Assembly: GCA_964415045.1 (NCBI GenBank)
Contig: CAYPZL010000001.1
Location: forward strand, 1 to 64,000
DNA from: CAYPZL01 sp964415045
GTDB lineage: Bacteria; Planctomycetota; Phycisphaerae; Sedimentisphaerales; Anaerobacaceae
Length of the DNA stretch: 64,000 nucleotides
Direction of reading: 5' to 3'
The notes under the pieces are model-generated. The model was not told the DNA's origin, made no database searches, and worked only from the letters and a program-made list of their open reading frames with translations. How positions within the stretch are numbered: the first letter of the stretch is position 1; each line of letters starts with the position of its first letter. The translations under genes were made by a program, and so were the position numbers. Below are positions 26,901-35,328 of this stretch, piece after piece.

Positions 26901-27536
26901 GTGCTGGCCAGTGGCAAGAACATCAACATTCTCGTGCTGGATACGGAGGTCTATTCCAACACGGGCGGACAGATGTCCAAGGCGACGCCGCGTGCGGCCG
27001 TGGCCAAGTTCGCCGCCGGCGGCAAGCTCGCTCCGAAGAAAGACCTGGGCCTGTTGGCGATGACCTACGGGAACATCTACGTGGCCAAGGTGGCGATGGG
27101 GGCCAACCCGGGCCAGGTGGTCAAGGCGTTTGCCGAGGCCGAGGCGTATCCGGGCCCGTCGCTGATCCTGGCGTACGCTCATTGCATTGCCCACGGGATC
27201 AACATGACCAAGGGCTACGACGAGCAGAAGAAAGCCGTGGCGTGCGGGCACTGGCCGCTGTACCGGTTCGACCCGCGTCTGAAAGACGAAGGCAAGAATC
27301 CGCTGCAGCTCGACTCCAAGGCGCCGACGATGGCGTTCGAGGAGTACGCCTACGGCGAGAATCGCTACCGGTCGCTGAAGCAGTCGAAGCCCGATGCGGC
27401 GGCCGAGTTGATGAAGCTGGCCAATCGTGACGCAGCCCAGAGATACCGGCTGATGCAGCAATTGGCCAACCTCAAATGTGACGAGGGCGACGACGAGTCG
27501 AGTCCCGAATTTCAGGAACAAGCGGTAGGAAAATGA
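23904..27536 (+). CDS. nifJ: Pyruvate:ferredoxin (flavodoxin) oxidoreductase
   Basis: This homodimeric TPP enzyme oxidises pyruvate to acetyl-CoA and CO2 and reduces ferredoxin or flavodoxin, a central reaction of anaerobes. The 1210 residues contain all domains in one chain. The N-terminal domain opens with DGNTAAAHVAHATNEVIAIY and includes the SEAGAAGAVHGAL segment. Mid-chain is the ferredoxin-like domain with CVQCGTCSAVCPHASI and CTGCGACVLACPA. The C-terminal TPP domain has CAGCGETAYVK, GNATGCSSIYGG, GDGWAYDIGYGG and NTGGQMSKATPRAA. A GGAG precedes the ATG. It probably supplies reduced ferredoxin to the cell, which makes the redox operon starting 1.2 kb downstream relevant. Confidence 0.98.
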   Translation: MKRRMVTIDGNTAAAHVAHATNEVIAIYPITPSSPMGEMADAKTAKGEPNIWGNLPSVTEMQSEAGAAGAVHGALAAGALTTTFTASQGLLLMIPNMYKIAGELLPTVFHISARSLACQALSIFGDHSDVTTCRETGFAMLCSCNIQEVMDFALIAQQSTLASRVPFLHFFDGFRTSHEVQKVEELTYDDMRAMIDDELVAAHKARALSPDHPLVGGTAQNPDVYFQGRETVNKFYLATPGIVEEAMNRFAKIVGRQYKLFDYVGAPDAEKVIVIMGTGADTADETAEHLVSQGEKVGVVKVRLYRPFSTKHLMAALPKTVKKIAVLDRTKEPGALGEPLYLDIRTAVGEAMADGIAPFDQYPVIVGGRYGLGSKEFTPAMVKAVYDNLDAAKPKRSFTVGIIDDVTNTSLETDPSFEIPSEGLYAAMFYGLGSDGTVGANKNSIKIIGEQTDNYAQGYFEYDSKKAGAVTISHLRFGNKPIRRPYLVSKADFVACHNPSFLEKYDMLTPLREGGTFLLTTSHGADEVWDTLPQEMQRQIIDKKVKFYVIDAISLAQELGLGARINVIMQTAFFKISGVIPQDTAIKAIKEAIQKTYGKKGEKVVNMNFAAVDKALDAVYEVTVPEKVTSPWKRPPFVPETAPAFVKEVTATMMARRGDDLPVSKMPVDGKFPTGTTKYEKRNIAVNIPVWEPDLCVQCGTCSAVCPHASIRIKAYDPKNLKGAPETFKSADAKGKDFAGMKFTVQVAPEDCTGCGACVLACPAQERDENRQPTGKKAINMALQEPIRDTERANYDHFLAIPNTDRSLFKANTVKGSQLIEPLFEYSGACAGCGETAYVKLLTQLFGDRALIGNATGCSSIYGGNLPTTPYTTREDGRGPTWSNSLFEDNAEFAMGMRLTVDQFRLTALGLLDKVAQKGCVDKELAAEIRATTLADDPEQGTIEEQRGRVEQLKAQCGKSDCAECKQLLTVADYLVRKSVWALGGDGWAYDIGYGGLDHVLASGKNINILVLDTEVYSNTGGQMSKATPRAAVAKFAAGGKLAPKKDLGLLAMTYGNIYVAKVAMGANPGQVVKAFAEAEAYPGPSLILAYAHCIAHGINMTKGYDEQKKAVACGHWPLYRFDPRLKDEGKNPLQLDSKAPTMAFEEYAYGENRYRSLKQSKPDAAAELMKLANRDAAQRYRLMQQLANLKCDEGDDESSPEFQEQAVGK

Positions 27537-27537
27537 C

Positions 27538-28377
27538 ATGTGCACGAGGGTGAGCAGACGAGCGCTTTGCATCGTATGGGCAGGTTTGGTGTTGACCGGG
27601 TGCCGCTGGTACGGGGCGCCGAAGGCCGAGCCGGAGGCGGATTTGCTGGCCGTCGGTCCCGACCAGGAGGCGTTGTCGATCCCGCCGGACTACGTATCGG
27701 CGGCGATCGACGCCACCGGCGGTCTGTCCACCTGGATACAGACCAAAGAGCAGCGATTTTCTGCGGTTGTCGCCATCTATGCCGATGACGGCAGCTTCTA
27801 TCTGACCGAGCACGACGTCGCCGTGTATCCGTGGTCGAACGCCATCACGATTTCGTCCCACGAGCCGCGCGCGAAGTTCACCTGGCAGCTTGTCGATGGA
27901 CAGTACGACGTGAAGCAGGGCGACAGACGTCTGGATGTGTCGCCTCGGGCGCAAGCGGGTCGCGACTATGCCGGGGCCTTGCTCCAGATCGTCACCACGC
28001 CGGCGCGCCTGCTCGCTCCGGGCATCGTCCTGTCCCCTCGACCGGCGCCCGTCAGAATCCAGGGCCAGTGGTATCAGCCGATTGAAGCGAAGTTCCCCAC
28101 GCAGAAGGTCGTGGTGACGAAAAAGGGCGAAGAGCAAATCGTTGCCCTCGATCCCTATTGGACCCAGGGCGTGTACTATCAGAACCAGAAGAGCCGGTTG
28201 GTGGACCTGGTCTGGCTGGGGAACCCCGCGGCGCAGAGGTTCCTCCTGGTTCGCGGGTACGATTATGTCCCGGTGCAGGAGGACGGCGTCCTGGCGCCCA
28301 CGAAGATCGAATTGTTCCGGACCGATTCGCAGGAGACCTTCGGCGTCCGCCTCTTCCAGGTGGACGTGAAGCCGTAG
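27538..28377 (+). CDS. Putative lipoprotein of unknown function
   Basis: The ATG lies one base after the nifJ stop, so the two are likely co-transcribed. The 279-residue product has a signal peptide with lipobox LTGC, giving an acylated Cys at about residue 22. The mature part is predicted beta-rich (VVAIYADDGSFYLTEHDVAVYP; FTWQLVDGQYDVKQGD) and ends RLFQVDVKP. This layout recalls LolA/LolB-like or outer-membrane lipoprotein-sorting folds, but no diagnostic motif was found. Linkage to nifJ may be positional rather than functional. Confidence 0.6.
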   Translation: MCTRVSRRALCIVWAGLVLTGCRWYGAPKAEPEADLLAVGPDQEALSIPPDYVSAAIDATGGLSTWIQTKEQRFSAVVAIYADDGSFYLTEHDVAVYPWSNAITISSHEPRAKFTWQLVDGQYDVKQGDRRLDVSPRAQAGRDYAGALLQIVTTPARLLAPGIVLSPRPAPVRIQGQWYQPIEAKFPTQKVVVTKKGEEQIVALDPYWTQGVYYQNQKSRLVDLVWLGNPAAQRFLLVRGYDYVPVQEDGVLAPTKIELFRTDSQETFGVRLFQVDVKP

Positions 28378-28424
28378 AAACGGTCACCCGAAAAGGTCGC
28401 CCTGCCGGTAGGACGGGCGCGGTT

Positions 28425-28551
28425 TGTCATCCCTTTGCGCACACTCAGGGCAGGCTGTGAACGAAGCGCAGCGTCGTGAAGGATCCGGGCTGAGCGCGGG
28501 AGAAACTTCTCACTCCGAGGCGAGATCCTTCACCTGCGGTTCAGGATGACA
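28425..28551. repeat. 127-bp palindromic intergenic repeat (MITE/REP-like)
   Basis: The left end reads TGTCATCC, an interruption, then TGAACGAAGCGCAG and GTGAAGGATC. The right end is the reverse complement: GATCCTTCACCTGCGGTTCA followed by GGATGACA. The arms could fold into a long stem, which may end nifJ-unit transcription. A half copy lies at 20051-20082. Similar 'TGTCATCCTGAAC...GTGAAGGATC' intergenic repeats are scattered across many environmental bacterial genomes, to my recollection. Confidence 0.65.
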
Positions 28552-28654
28552 GAGTCTCGTTGCCCCGGAATTCCACCCCATCCGTAGTGCGCGGTCGCTC
28601 TGATCCTCCTACGCTGCCCTTCGCGTTTCATTTCGACTCCCTGCCAGAGACCGA

Positions 28655-28683
28655 TTGCATCCGGGGAATCGGTGGACTATCAT
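28655..28683 (+). promoter_or_regulatory. Sigma70-like promoter of the 12-gene redox/propeller operon
   Basis: TTGCAT at 28655-28660 and TATCAT at 28678-28683 are separated by exactly 17 bases. The start would be near 28690, about 70 nt before the first gene. No other good promoter is visible in the short junctions further down the operon. Confidence 0.5.
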
Positions 28684-28761
28684 GGGTGGGTGCCCGTATG
28701 GCTACACTGCTGTGTGGGCTGCGCTTCGACAAGAACGTTCTGTGTCACGTAGGTAACCGGG

Positions 28762-29994
28762 ATGTCCAGGCGAGCAACCATTTGGATTGTTTTCGTTGGT
28801 GTTCTGATTGTCGCTCTGGCGGTTTTCTTTGCCGTTCGGGGCGGATTCGGGCCCGGCGCCCCGCCTGTGCGGTACGAGCCTGCCGAGCCACCTCCGGCAA
28901 CGGTCATCGCCGCCGGTGGGTCGGACTGGCCGATGTTCGGGGGAGGCCAGGGACTTCTCGGACGAGCGCCGGGCGCGCTGTCGGACTCCCTGACGCTGTT
29001 GTGGAGGTTCAAGACCGGCGCGGAGGTCAAATCCTGCCCCGTTGTCTGCAACGGACGCGTCTTCGTGGGTTCGTCCGACGCCAGCGTCTACGCTCTCGAT
29101 CTGCGCAGCGGCGCAAAACTCTGGAGCTATGCGACCGGTGACGCCGTCGAAGCAGCGCCCTGCGTAACGGGCGGTTCCGTCTTTGTCGGTTCGGCCGACG
29201 GCGTGCTGTACGCTCTTGAAGTTGAGACGGGCGCGCTGCGCTGGAAGTATGAGACCGAGGCGGAGATTCTCGGTGCGGCCAACTGGACTCTCACGGCGGA
29301 CGGGCAAGAGATCCGCGTTCTGGTCGGCAGCTATGACAACCGGGTGCATTGCGTCGATGCCAACAGCGGCCAGGCCGTCTGGGTGTACGAGACGGACAAT
29401 TACGTGAACGGATCGCCGGCGGCCGATAACGGAAAGTGCGTGTTTGGCGGCTGCGATGCGTTCATCCACGTCCTGTCGCTGGCCGACGGGTCGGAAGCGG
29501 CCCGGATCGACAGCGGTTCCTACATCGCGGCCTCGGCGGCGTTTGTCGACGGGCAGGTGTACGTGGGCAACTATGACGGCGTCTTCATCCGGGTCGACGT
29601 GGACCCGAACGAGATCGTCTGGGAGTATGACCAGGGCGAGGCGCCGTTCTTTTCCTCTCCCGCCGTCGGGGAGGACGTGGTCGTCTTCGGCGGCCGCGAT
29701 GAGCGCGTGCATTGCGTGCGGCGGGACGACGGCAGCCAGGTCTGGACGTTCAAGACTCTGGGCGAAGTGAACAGTTCGCCGGCGATTTGCGGTGACAAGG
29801 TCGTGGTCGGCTCCGACGACGGGCGGCTGTACATGCTGCGGCTCGGCGACGGGAAGCGCCTGTGGTCGTACGAGATGGGCCAGCCCATAACGTCCTCTCC
29901 GGCCGTCGCTCACGGGCTGGTGGTCGTCGGTTGCGATGACGGGTACGTTTATGCGTTTGGCCCCAGGACCGGTGACAGGAGTGACGCTCGATGA
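28762..29994 (+). CDS. Membrane-anchored PQQ-like beta-propeller protein
   Basis: The 410-residue product has an N-terminal membrane anchor (IWIVFVGVLIVALAVFFAV) and then about eight propeller blades. The repeated motif is [VY]YALD-x-x-[ST]G-x-x-LW-x-[YF], for example VYALDLRSGAKLWSY and LYALEVETGALRWKY. This is the BamB/PQQ-like repeat, used for protein binding or scaffolding; it lacks features of true PQQ dehydrogenases. The bulk is presumably on the outer face of the cytoplasmic membrane. It is the first gene of the colinear 12-gene run, and its stop overlaps the next start as ATGA. Confidence 0.85.
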   Translation: MSRRATIWIVFVGVLIVALAVFFAVRGGFGPGAPPVRYEPAEPPPATVIAAGGSDWPMFGGGQGLLGRAPGALSDSLTLLWRFKTGAEVKSCPVVCNGRVFVGSSDASVYALDLRSGAKLWSYATGDAVEAAPCVTGGSVFVGSADGVLYALEVETGALRWKYETEAEILGAANWTLTADGQEIRVLVGSYDNRVHCVDANSGQAVWVYETDNYVNGSPAADNGKCVFGGCDAFIHVLSLADGSEAARIDSGSYIAASAAFVDGQVYVGNYDGVFIRVDVDPNEIVWEYDQGEAPFFSSPAVGEDVVVFGGRDERVHCVRRDDGSQVWTFKTLGEVNSSPAICGDKVVVGSDDGRLYMLRLGDGKRLWSYEMGQPITSSPAVAHGLVVVGCDDGYVYAFGPRTGDRSDAR

Positions 29995-31295
29995 GGATCG
30001 TGCAGATTACGCCCGGCTCGGGTGACAGCTTCTACTGCGAGAACTGCCTGCGGGATGCGGCCCTGGTCAAGGCCATGCGCCGGCTGGAGCACGATATCCT
30101 CATGGTGCCTCTCTATCTACCCCTGCAGAGCGACAAGGCCGAGCCGCTGAGCAATGCCCCCATCTTCTTCGGCGGCGTCAACGTGTATCTCCAGCAGAAG
30201 TTTGCCCTGTTTCGCAGGACGCCGCGCTGGATCGACAAACTGTTCGATTCGCGGCGGCTGCTGGAATGGGCCGGACGAAAGGCCGGCATGACCAGCGCTC
30301 GCGATCTCGGCGAAACCACAGTCTCGATGCTGGAGGGCGAGGACGGCCGGCAGGTCAAGGAACTGGACCGGCTCGTGGACTGGCTCCAAGCCGAAGAGCA
30401 GAAGCCCGACGTCGTGTGCCTCTCCAACATTCTCCTCGGGGGGCTCGCCCGTCGTATCAAGGATCGGCTCGGCGTTCCCGTTCTCTGCCTGCTGCAGGAT
30501 GAGGACGGCTTTCTCGACGGCTTGACCTCTCCGTATGCCGAGCAAGCCTGGGAGATCGTTCGCCGGCGGGCCCGTGACGTCGATGGGTTCCTGGCGGTGA
30601 CCGACTATTTCGGCCGGACCATGCAGGAGCGGCTCTCGGTCGAGCCAGCGCGAATGCACGTCGTTCACATGGGCATCGAGTTGAACGATTACACGCCCCC
30701 GGACACCAGGCCGGCCGAGCCGACCATCGGGTATCTCTCGCGCATGTGTCCCCAGCACGGTCTGGACACGCTGATCGAGGCCTTTATTTTGCTGAAGAAA
30801 GAGCCCGCCCTGGCGTCCGCCAGGCTGCGCATCTCCGGCGGCCGGTATGCCAGCGACGAGCCGTTCATCGAGCAGATGCGGCAGAGGCTCCGCGCCGCCG
30901 GTGTGCTCGACGACGTCGAGTTCCTGGATACGTTCGACCGCGACGCGAAGCTGGCTTTTCTGCGAAGTCTGACGGTGTTGTCCGTGCCGGAGCCCAAGCC
31001 CGTGGCGTATGGTCTCTACGTGCTGGAGGCCCTGGCGACGGGTGTTCCCGTCGTCGAGCCGGCGATCGGGTCGTTTCCGGAGACGATTGAGATGGCCGGC
31101 GGCGGCGTACTGTACGAACCCAACACGGCCGAAAAGCTGGCCGAATCGTTAGCGGCGCTGCTGTCGGACCCCGAAGCTGTTGGCCGATTAGGCGCTGAGG
31201 GCCGGGCGGGTGTGTGCAAGGCGTTTGATATCGAGCGGACGGCTCGCGACATGGTGGACGTGTGCGAGCGGATGGCCCGAAAGGGGAATGAGTGA
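29991..31295 (+). CDS. GT4-like glycosyltransferase
   Basis: The 434-residue protein has the GT-B layout of glycosyltransferase family 4. It opens MRIVQITPGSGDSFYCENCL, similar to a group of planctomycete glycosyltransferases, and has a C-terminal nucleotide-sugar domain with TIGYLSRMCPQHGLD, LRISGGR and the EALATGVPVVEPAIGSFPE motif. It overlaps the propeller gene by 4 bp and the ATPase gene by 8 bp, so translation is probably coupled. Acceptor and donor are unknown. Its placement inside a redox and export operon is odd and may point to a glycosylated surface component. Confidence 0.8.
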   Translation: MRIVQITPGSGDSFYCENCLRDAALVKAMRRLEHDILMVPLYLPLQSDKAEPLSNAPIFFGGVNVYLQQKFALFRRTPRWIDKLFDSRRLLEWAGRKAGMTSARDLGETTVSMLEGEDGRQVKELDRLVDWLQAEEQKPDVVCLSNILLGGLARRIKDRLGVPVLCLLQDEDGFLDGLTSPYAEQAWEIVRRRARDVDGFLAVTDYFGRTMQERLSVEPARMHVVHMGIELNDYTPPDTRPAEPTIGYLSRMCPQHGLDTLIEAFILLKKEPALASARLRISGGRYASDEPFIEQMRQRLRAAGVLDDVEFLDTFDRDAKLAFLRSLTVLSVPEPKPVAYGLYVLEALATGVPVVEPAIGSFPETIEMAGGGVLYEPNTAEKLAESLAALLSDPEAVGRLGAEGRAGVCKAFDIERTARDMVDVCERMARKGNE

Positions 31296-31989
31296 AACGA
31301 TGATCGAGCTTGTGGACGTGACGAAGGTGTACGGCGCGCCGGGCGAGGCCGGCGGCGTCAGCGTGCTCAAAGGAATCTCCCTGCGCATCGAGAAGGGCCG
31401 TTCGATTGTGATCGTGGGCCCCTCGGGCTGCGGCAAGAGCACTTTGCTCAACATCATCGGCGGGCTGGACCATGCGACCGCCGGCCAGGTGTTGTTCGAC
31501 GGGCGGAACCTCGCCGAGTTGCCTGATGACGAACTGGCGCGGATACGCAACCGCGAGATCGGGTTCGTGTTTCAGTTGCATCATCTGCTGCCCCAGTGCA
31601 CGGTGCTGGAGAACGTGCTGGTGCCCACGCTGGCCGGGTCGGACGGGGCGTCGGCGTCCGAGATGCGCGGACGCGCGGAGATGCTGCTGGAGCGGGTGGG
31701 GTTGAAAGACCGCGTGTCGCACCGGCCGGGCGAGCTTTCCGGGGGGCAGCGCCAGCGGGTGGCGGTGGCGCGGGCGCTGATCAACGAGCCCAAGCTTCTT
31801 CTCGCCGACGAGCCGACCGGGTCGCTGGATGAGGAAACCGCGCAGAGCATTGCGGATCTTTTGGTGGAGTTGAATCGGGACGTACGCGTGACGTTGATCG
31901 TCGTGACCCACTCGCAGAAGCTGGCCGAACGCATCGGTGACGTGATGGAACTGCACGGCGGCCGATTGAGTGATAGAGGCGGCGCATGA
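31288..31989 (+). CDS. ABC transporter ATP-binding protein, LolD/MacB type
   Basis: The ATG at 31288 overlaps the upstream gene by 8 bp. The 233-residue ATPase has Walker A GPSGCGKST, the Q-loop region VFQLHHLLPQCTVLENVLVP, signature LSGGQRQRVAVARAL, Walker B LLLADEPTGSLD and H-loop VTHS. The Q-loop region with HLLP followed by T-x-x-ENV is characteristic of the LolD/MacB/FtsE subgroup, which powers mechanotransmission rather than substrate translocation across the inner membrane. It pairs with the permease that follows (ATGA overlap). Confidence 0.92.
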   Translation: MSETMIELVDVTKVYGAPGEAGGVSVLKGISLRIEKGRSIVIVGPSGCGKSTLLNIIGGLDHATAGQVLFDGRNLAELPDDELARIRNREIGFVFQLHHLLPQCTVLENVLVPTLAGSDGASASEMRGRAEMLLERVGLKDRVSHRPGELSGGQRQRVAVARALINEPKLLLADEPTGSLDEETAQSIADLLVELNRDVRVTLIVVTHSQKLAERIGDVMELHGGRLSDRGGA

Positions 31990-34900
31990 GCATCTGGCGG
32001 CTTATTGCCGAGAGCCTTTGGTTCTACCGGCGTACCAATGTGGCGGTGCTCCTGGCCGTGGTGGTAGCTACCGGTGTGCTGACCGGGGCGCTGGTGGTCG
32101 GAGACTCCGTGTCGTACACGCTCGCCAGGACGCTGGAAGCCCGCCTGGGTGAGGCGGAATTTGCCCTGGTGCCCCAGGGACGGTATTTCCGAGCGGGGCT
32201 GGCCGACGATCTGGCCGAGCAGCTCGGCAGCAGGGTTGCCCCGGTCTTGCAGGTGCCCGGCATCATCACCAACGACGACGACACGCGACGCGTCAACCGG
32301 GTGACGGTGCTCGGCGTGGACGAGAGGTTCTATGCCGTCGGGCCGGGCGCGAATCCATTTGGCGAGCGGACGGCTGAGGGAGTGGTTTTGAGCGAGTCCG
32401 TCGCCGACCGGCTTGGCGTCACGGCGGGAGGGGAGATCGTTCTGCGAATCGAGAAGCCTGGACTGATGCCGCGCGATGTGCCGCTGGTGTCGGACAAGGA
32501 TCGCACCGTTGCGTTCCGGTTGCGCGTGCAGGCGGTCGCGGGGACGTCCGACTTTGGGCGGTTCGATCTGCGCGCGAATCAGACGGCGCCGCTCAACGTC
32601 TTCGTGCCCTTGGCGTGGTTGGGACAGCAGATCGAGCAGGAAGGCCGGGCCAATCTGCTGCTGGCGGCGCATCTGAAGCCGGGTATTACGACCGACGAGG
32701 TCAACGCCGCCGTGCAGGAGTGCTGGCAGTTGGCCGATGCGGGACTCGAGCTTCGACGTCTGGCGGAGCCGAACGTCGTGGAGTTACGCAGCCGGAGGAT
32801 ATTCATTGAGGAGTCGTTTGGCAGGGAGGCCGCGAGGGCCACTGACGACGCCGAGAGCATTCTGACGTACTTCGTCAATGAAATCCGTCGAGGAGAGAAA
32901 GCGACGCCGTATTCGATGGTGGCCGCCGTCGGCGGTGACGCGGGACTCGGCAGCCTGATCCCGCGCGACATGGGCAGCGACGAGGTCATCATCAACCGGT
33001 GGTTGGCAGAGGACCTCGGTGCGGCGGTCGGCGATTTTGTCGAGATGACCTATTACCTTGTGGGGCCAAAACGCAAGCTCCACGAGGTGCGCAGCCGGTT
33101 CAAGGTGATCGACGTCGTCGAGCTCGCAGGCCGGGCGAAAGACCCCAATCTCATGCCGGATTTCCCCGGTCTGGCCGATGCGGAGAACTGCCGCGACTGG
33201 GAGCCGGGCGTTCCCATCGATTTGGACAGAATCCGACCGAAGGATGAGCAGTACTGGGACACCTATCGCGGTACGCCAAAGGCCTTTATCACGCTGACAG
33301 CCGGGCAGACCCGCTGGCGCAATCGCTACGGAAATCTGACGGCCGTGCGGTATCCGTATCGCGAGGGGCTCGCGGAGCAAATCGAGGCGCATCTGCGTGG
33401 CGCGGTCGATCCGGCCCAGGCCGGTCTCTTCTTCCAGCCGGTCCGGCAGCGGGGCGCCAAGGCCGGTCGCGAGGGTACGGATTTCGGACAGCTTTTTCTC
33501 GGCCTGAGCATGTTCCTGATCGCCGCGGCCGTCATTCTCACCGGGCTTCTCTTCGTGTTCGGTGTGGAGAGCCGCGCCGACCAGGTAGGCATGCTGCTGG
33601 CTGTAGGCTGGCCTGCGAAGCGTGTCAAGCGTCTGCTCCTGGCCGAGGGTGGTGTCGTGGCGTTGCTCGGGACGCTCGTCGGCATCTGGGCCGGAGTGGT
33701 CTATACACGACTGATGATCTACGGCCTTTCCACGCTGTGGAGCGGCGCGGTCACCGGGACGGCGATTCGGTTTCATGCGGAATCCGCGACATTAGCGACC
33801 GGCGGTCTGGGCGGCTTGGCGGCGGCGCTGTTCGCCGTCTGGGTGACGCTGCGAAAGCAAGTCTCGCGACCCGCCTGCCAGTTGATGGCCGGCAATCTCG
33901 AACCGCGTCCCGACAGGCGGGGCTCCCGGTTGCGAGGCAAGCTGGGTCTGGTCGTGGCGGTTGTCGCCTTTGCAGGCGTCATCCTGTTTTTGGTCCTCAT
34001 GGCCGGTGGTGACAGCCAGGCGGTCGCCGGCGCGTTCTTCGGAGCCGGGGCGCTGCTCTTGCTTGGGGTGTTGGGTCTGGGCCACGCGGTGCTTCGTACG
34101 CTGGCAGCGGGTTGGGACAGACCCATGCTCTCCCTGCGGGGTCTGGGCTTTCGCAGCTCGGCCCGCCGGACCGGACGAAGTCTGGCCATCGTCGGTTTGC
34201 TTGCCTGCGGCGTGTTCATGGTGGTTGCGGTGGGAGCCAACCGCAGAAATGCGCTCAAAGCGCCGCAGAGCAGAAGCTCCGGGACCGGCGGCTTTGCCCT
34301 GTACGGGGAATCGGCGGTCGCTATTCTGCACGATCTAAACAGCGAGGAGGGACGCAAGGAACTGGGATTGGACCCGCGGGGCCTTGCGGGCGTCGAGGTG
34401 GTCCAGTTTCGTGTGCGCGAGGGGGACGACGCCAGTTGCTTCAATCTGAACCGGGCTCAGCAGCCTCGCCTGCTCGGCGTGGACCCGAAGGAGCTGGCTC
34501 GACGAGACGCGTTTACGTTTACCGAGGTGGTGACGGATGCGGACGGGACGGGTTGGGATCTGCTGGATATGGATCTCGAGACGGGGGTGGTGCCGGCCGT
34601 GGGTGATTATCCCACCGTTTTCTGGGCGCTGGGCAAGAACATCGGCGATGAGCTGGAGTATAGTGACGAGAAGGGTCGGTCTCTGCGCGTGCGCATCGTG
34701 GGAATGGTCGAAAGCTCCATCCTGCAGGGGAGTTTGGTGATTGCCGAGAACGAATTTACCGCGCGGTTCCCTTCGGTGGACGGGTACGGCGTTTTCCTGA
34801 TCGACGCGCCGGCCGAGGCGGTCGAGAGCGTCTCGGACGAACTCTCGTCGGCGCTGAGAGATTACGGACTGGTCCTGACGCCGGCGGCCGAGCGGCAAGC

Positions 34901-35303
34901 CGCCTTCGGCGCCGTCGAGAATACGTATTTGTCCATATTCATGGTTCTCGGCGGTCTGGGCCTGATTCTCGGCAGCATCGGCCTGGGACTGGTGGTGCTG
35001 CGCAATATGCTGGAACGGCGCGGCGAGCTGGCGATGCTGCGGGCGGTCGGATTTGACAAGGTCCGCTTGAAGCGTATGGTATTCTACGAGCACGGAGGGC
35101 TGATGCTGGCCGGGCTGGTGTGCGGGGTCTTCTCCGCCGTCATAGCGGTGATTCCCGCTTTGCAGTCCCCGGGCGGCGCGGTCCCGTATCTGTCGCTGGC
35201 CGCGACGGTGCTGCTGATCGCCGTCAGCGGCGCGCTTTGGGTGTGGATTGCCGCCGGCCTTGCGCTTCGCGGGCACCTGCTGGATGCGTTGCGTGTGGAA
35301 TAG
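31986..35303 (+). CDS. Large FtsX/MacB-like ABC permease
   Basis: The 1105-residue membrane protein has an N-terminal transmembrane helix (VAVLLAVVVATGVLTGALVV), a long extracytoplasmic region, and three hydrophobic clusters (about 510-640, 655-750 and 970-1095). The last two FtsX-type blocks contain VGWPAKRVKRLLLAEGGVVA and RAVGFDKVRLKRMVFYEHGG, the coupling-helix segments that dock onto LolD-type ATPases. The double-FtsX layout fits lipoprotein or lipid export and surface-envelope permeases. With the ATPase upstream it may release lipoproteins or other envelope material made or used by the propeller proteins; that substrate is inference. Confidence 0.85.
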   Translation: MSIWRLIAESLWFYRRTNVAVLLAVVVATGVLTGALVVGDSVSYTLARTLEARLGEAEFALVPQGRYFRAGLADDLAEQLGSRVAPVLQVPGIITNDDDTRRVNRVTVLGVDERFYAVGPGANPFGERTAEGVVLSESVADRLGVTAGGEIVLRIEKPGLMPRDVPLVSDKDRTVAFRLRVQAVAGTSDFGRFDLRANQTAPLNVFVPLAWLGQQIEQEGRANLLLAAHLKPGITTDEVNAAVQECWQLADAGLELRRLAEPNVVELRSRRIFIEESFGREAARATDDAESILTYFVNEIRRGEKATPYSMVAAVGGDAGLGSLIPRDMGSDEVIINRWLAEDLGAAVGDFVEMTYYLVGPKRKLHEVRSRFKVIDVVELAGRAKDPNLMPDFPGLADAENCRDWEPGVPIDLDRIRPKDEQYWDTYRGTPKAFITLTAGQTRWRNRYGNLTAVRYPYREGLAEQIEAHLRGAVDPAQAGLFFQPVRQRGAKAGREGTDFGQLFLGLSMFLIAAAVILTGLLFVFGVESRADQVGMLLAVGWPAKRVKRLLLAEGGVVALLGTLVGIWAGVVYTRLMIYGLSTLWSGAVTGTAIRFHAESATLATGGLGGLAAALFAVWVTLRKQVSRPACQLMAGNLEPRPDRRGSRLRGKLGLVVAVVAFAGVILFLVLMAGGDSQAVAGAFFGAGALLLLGVLGLGHAVLRTLAAGWDRPMLSLRGLGFRSSARRTGRSLAIVGLLACGVFMVVAVGANRRNALKAPQSRSSGTGGFALYGESAVAILHDLNSEEGRKELGLDPRGLAGVEVVQFRVREGDDASCFNLNRAQQPRLLGVDPKELARRDAFTFTEVVTDADGTGWDLLDMDLETGVVPAVGDYPTVFWALGKNIGDELEYSDEKGRSLRVRIVGMVESSILQGSLVIAENEFTARFPSVDGYGVFLIDAPAEAVESVSDELSSALRDYGLVLTPAAERQAAFGAVENTYLSIFMVLGGLGLILGSIGLGLVVLRNMLERRGELAMLRAVGFDKVRLKRMVFYEHGGLMLAGLVCGVFSAVIAVIPALQSPGGAVPYLSLAATVLLIAVSGALWVWIAAGLALRGHLLDALRVE

Positions 35304-35328
35304 ATAAGGATCGATACAAGGGGTTGCG

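Larger units (their letters stand above)
28378..28761. other. Intergenic region with inverted repeat and promoter
   Basis: This 384-bp gap holds the palindromic repeat at 28425-28551 and the promoter at 28655-28683, both listed separately. Nothing coding is convincing. Confidence 0.5.

Noticed and set aside
24909..27572. 887-codon minus-strand open frame opposite nifJ
   Set aside because: Shadow of nifJ with no domain or ribosome-binding site.
28762..29994. Reading the propeller proteins as PQQ-dependent alcohol dehydrogenases
   Set aside because: They have only the repeat motif (BamB-like). The catalytic Asp and vicinal Cys pair of quinoprotein dehydrogenases were not seen.
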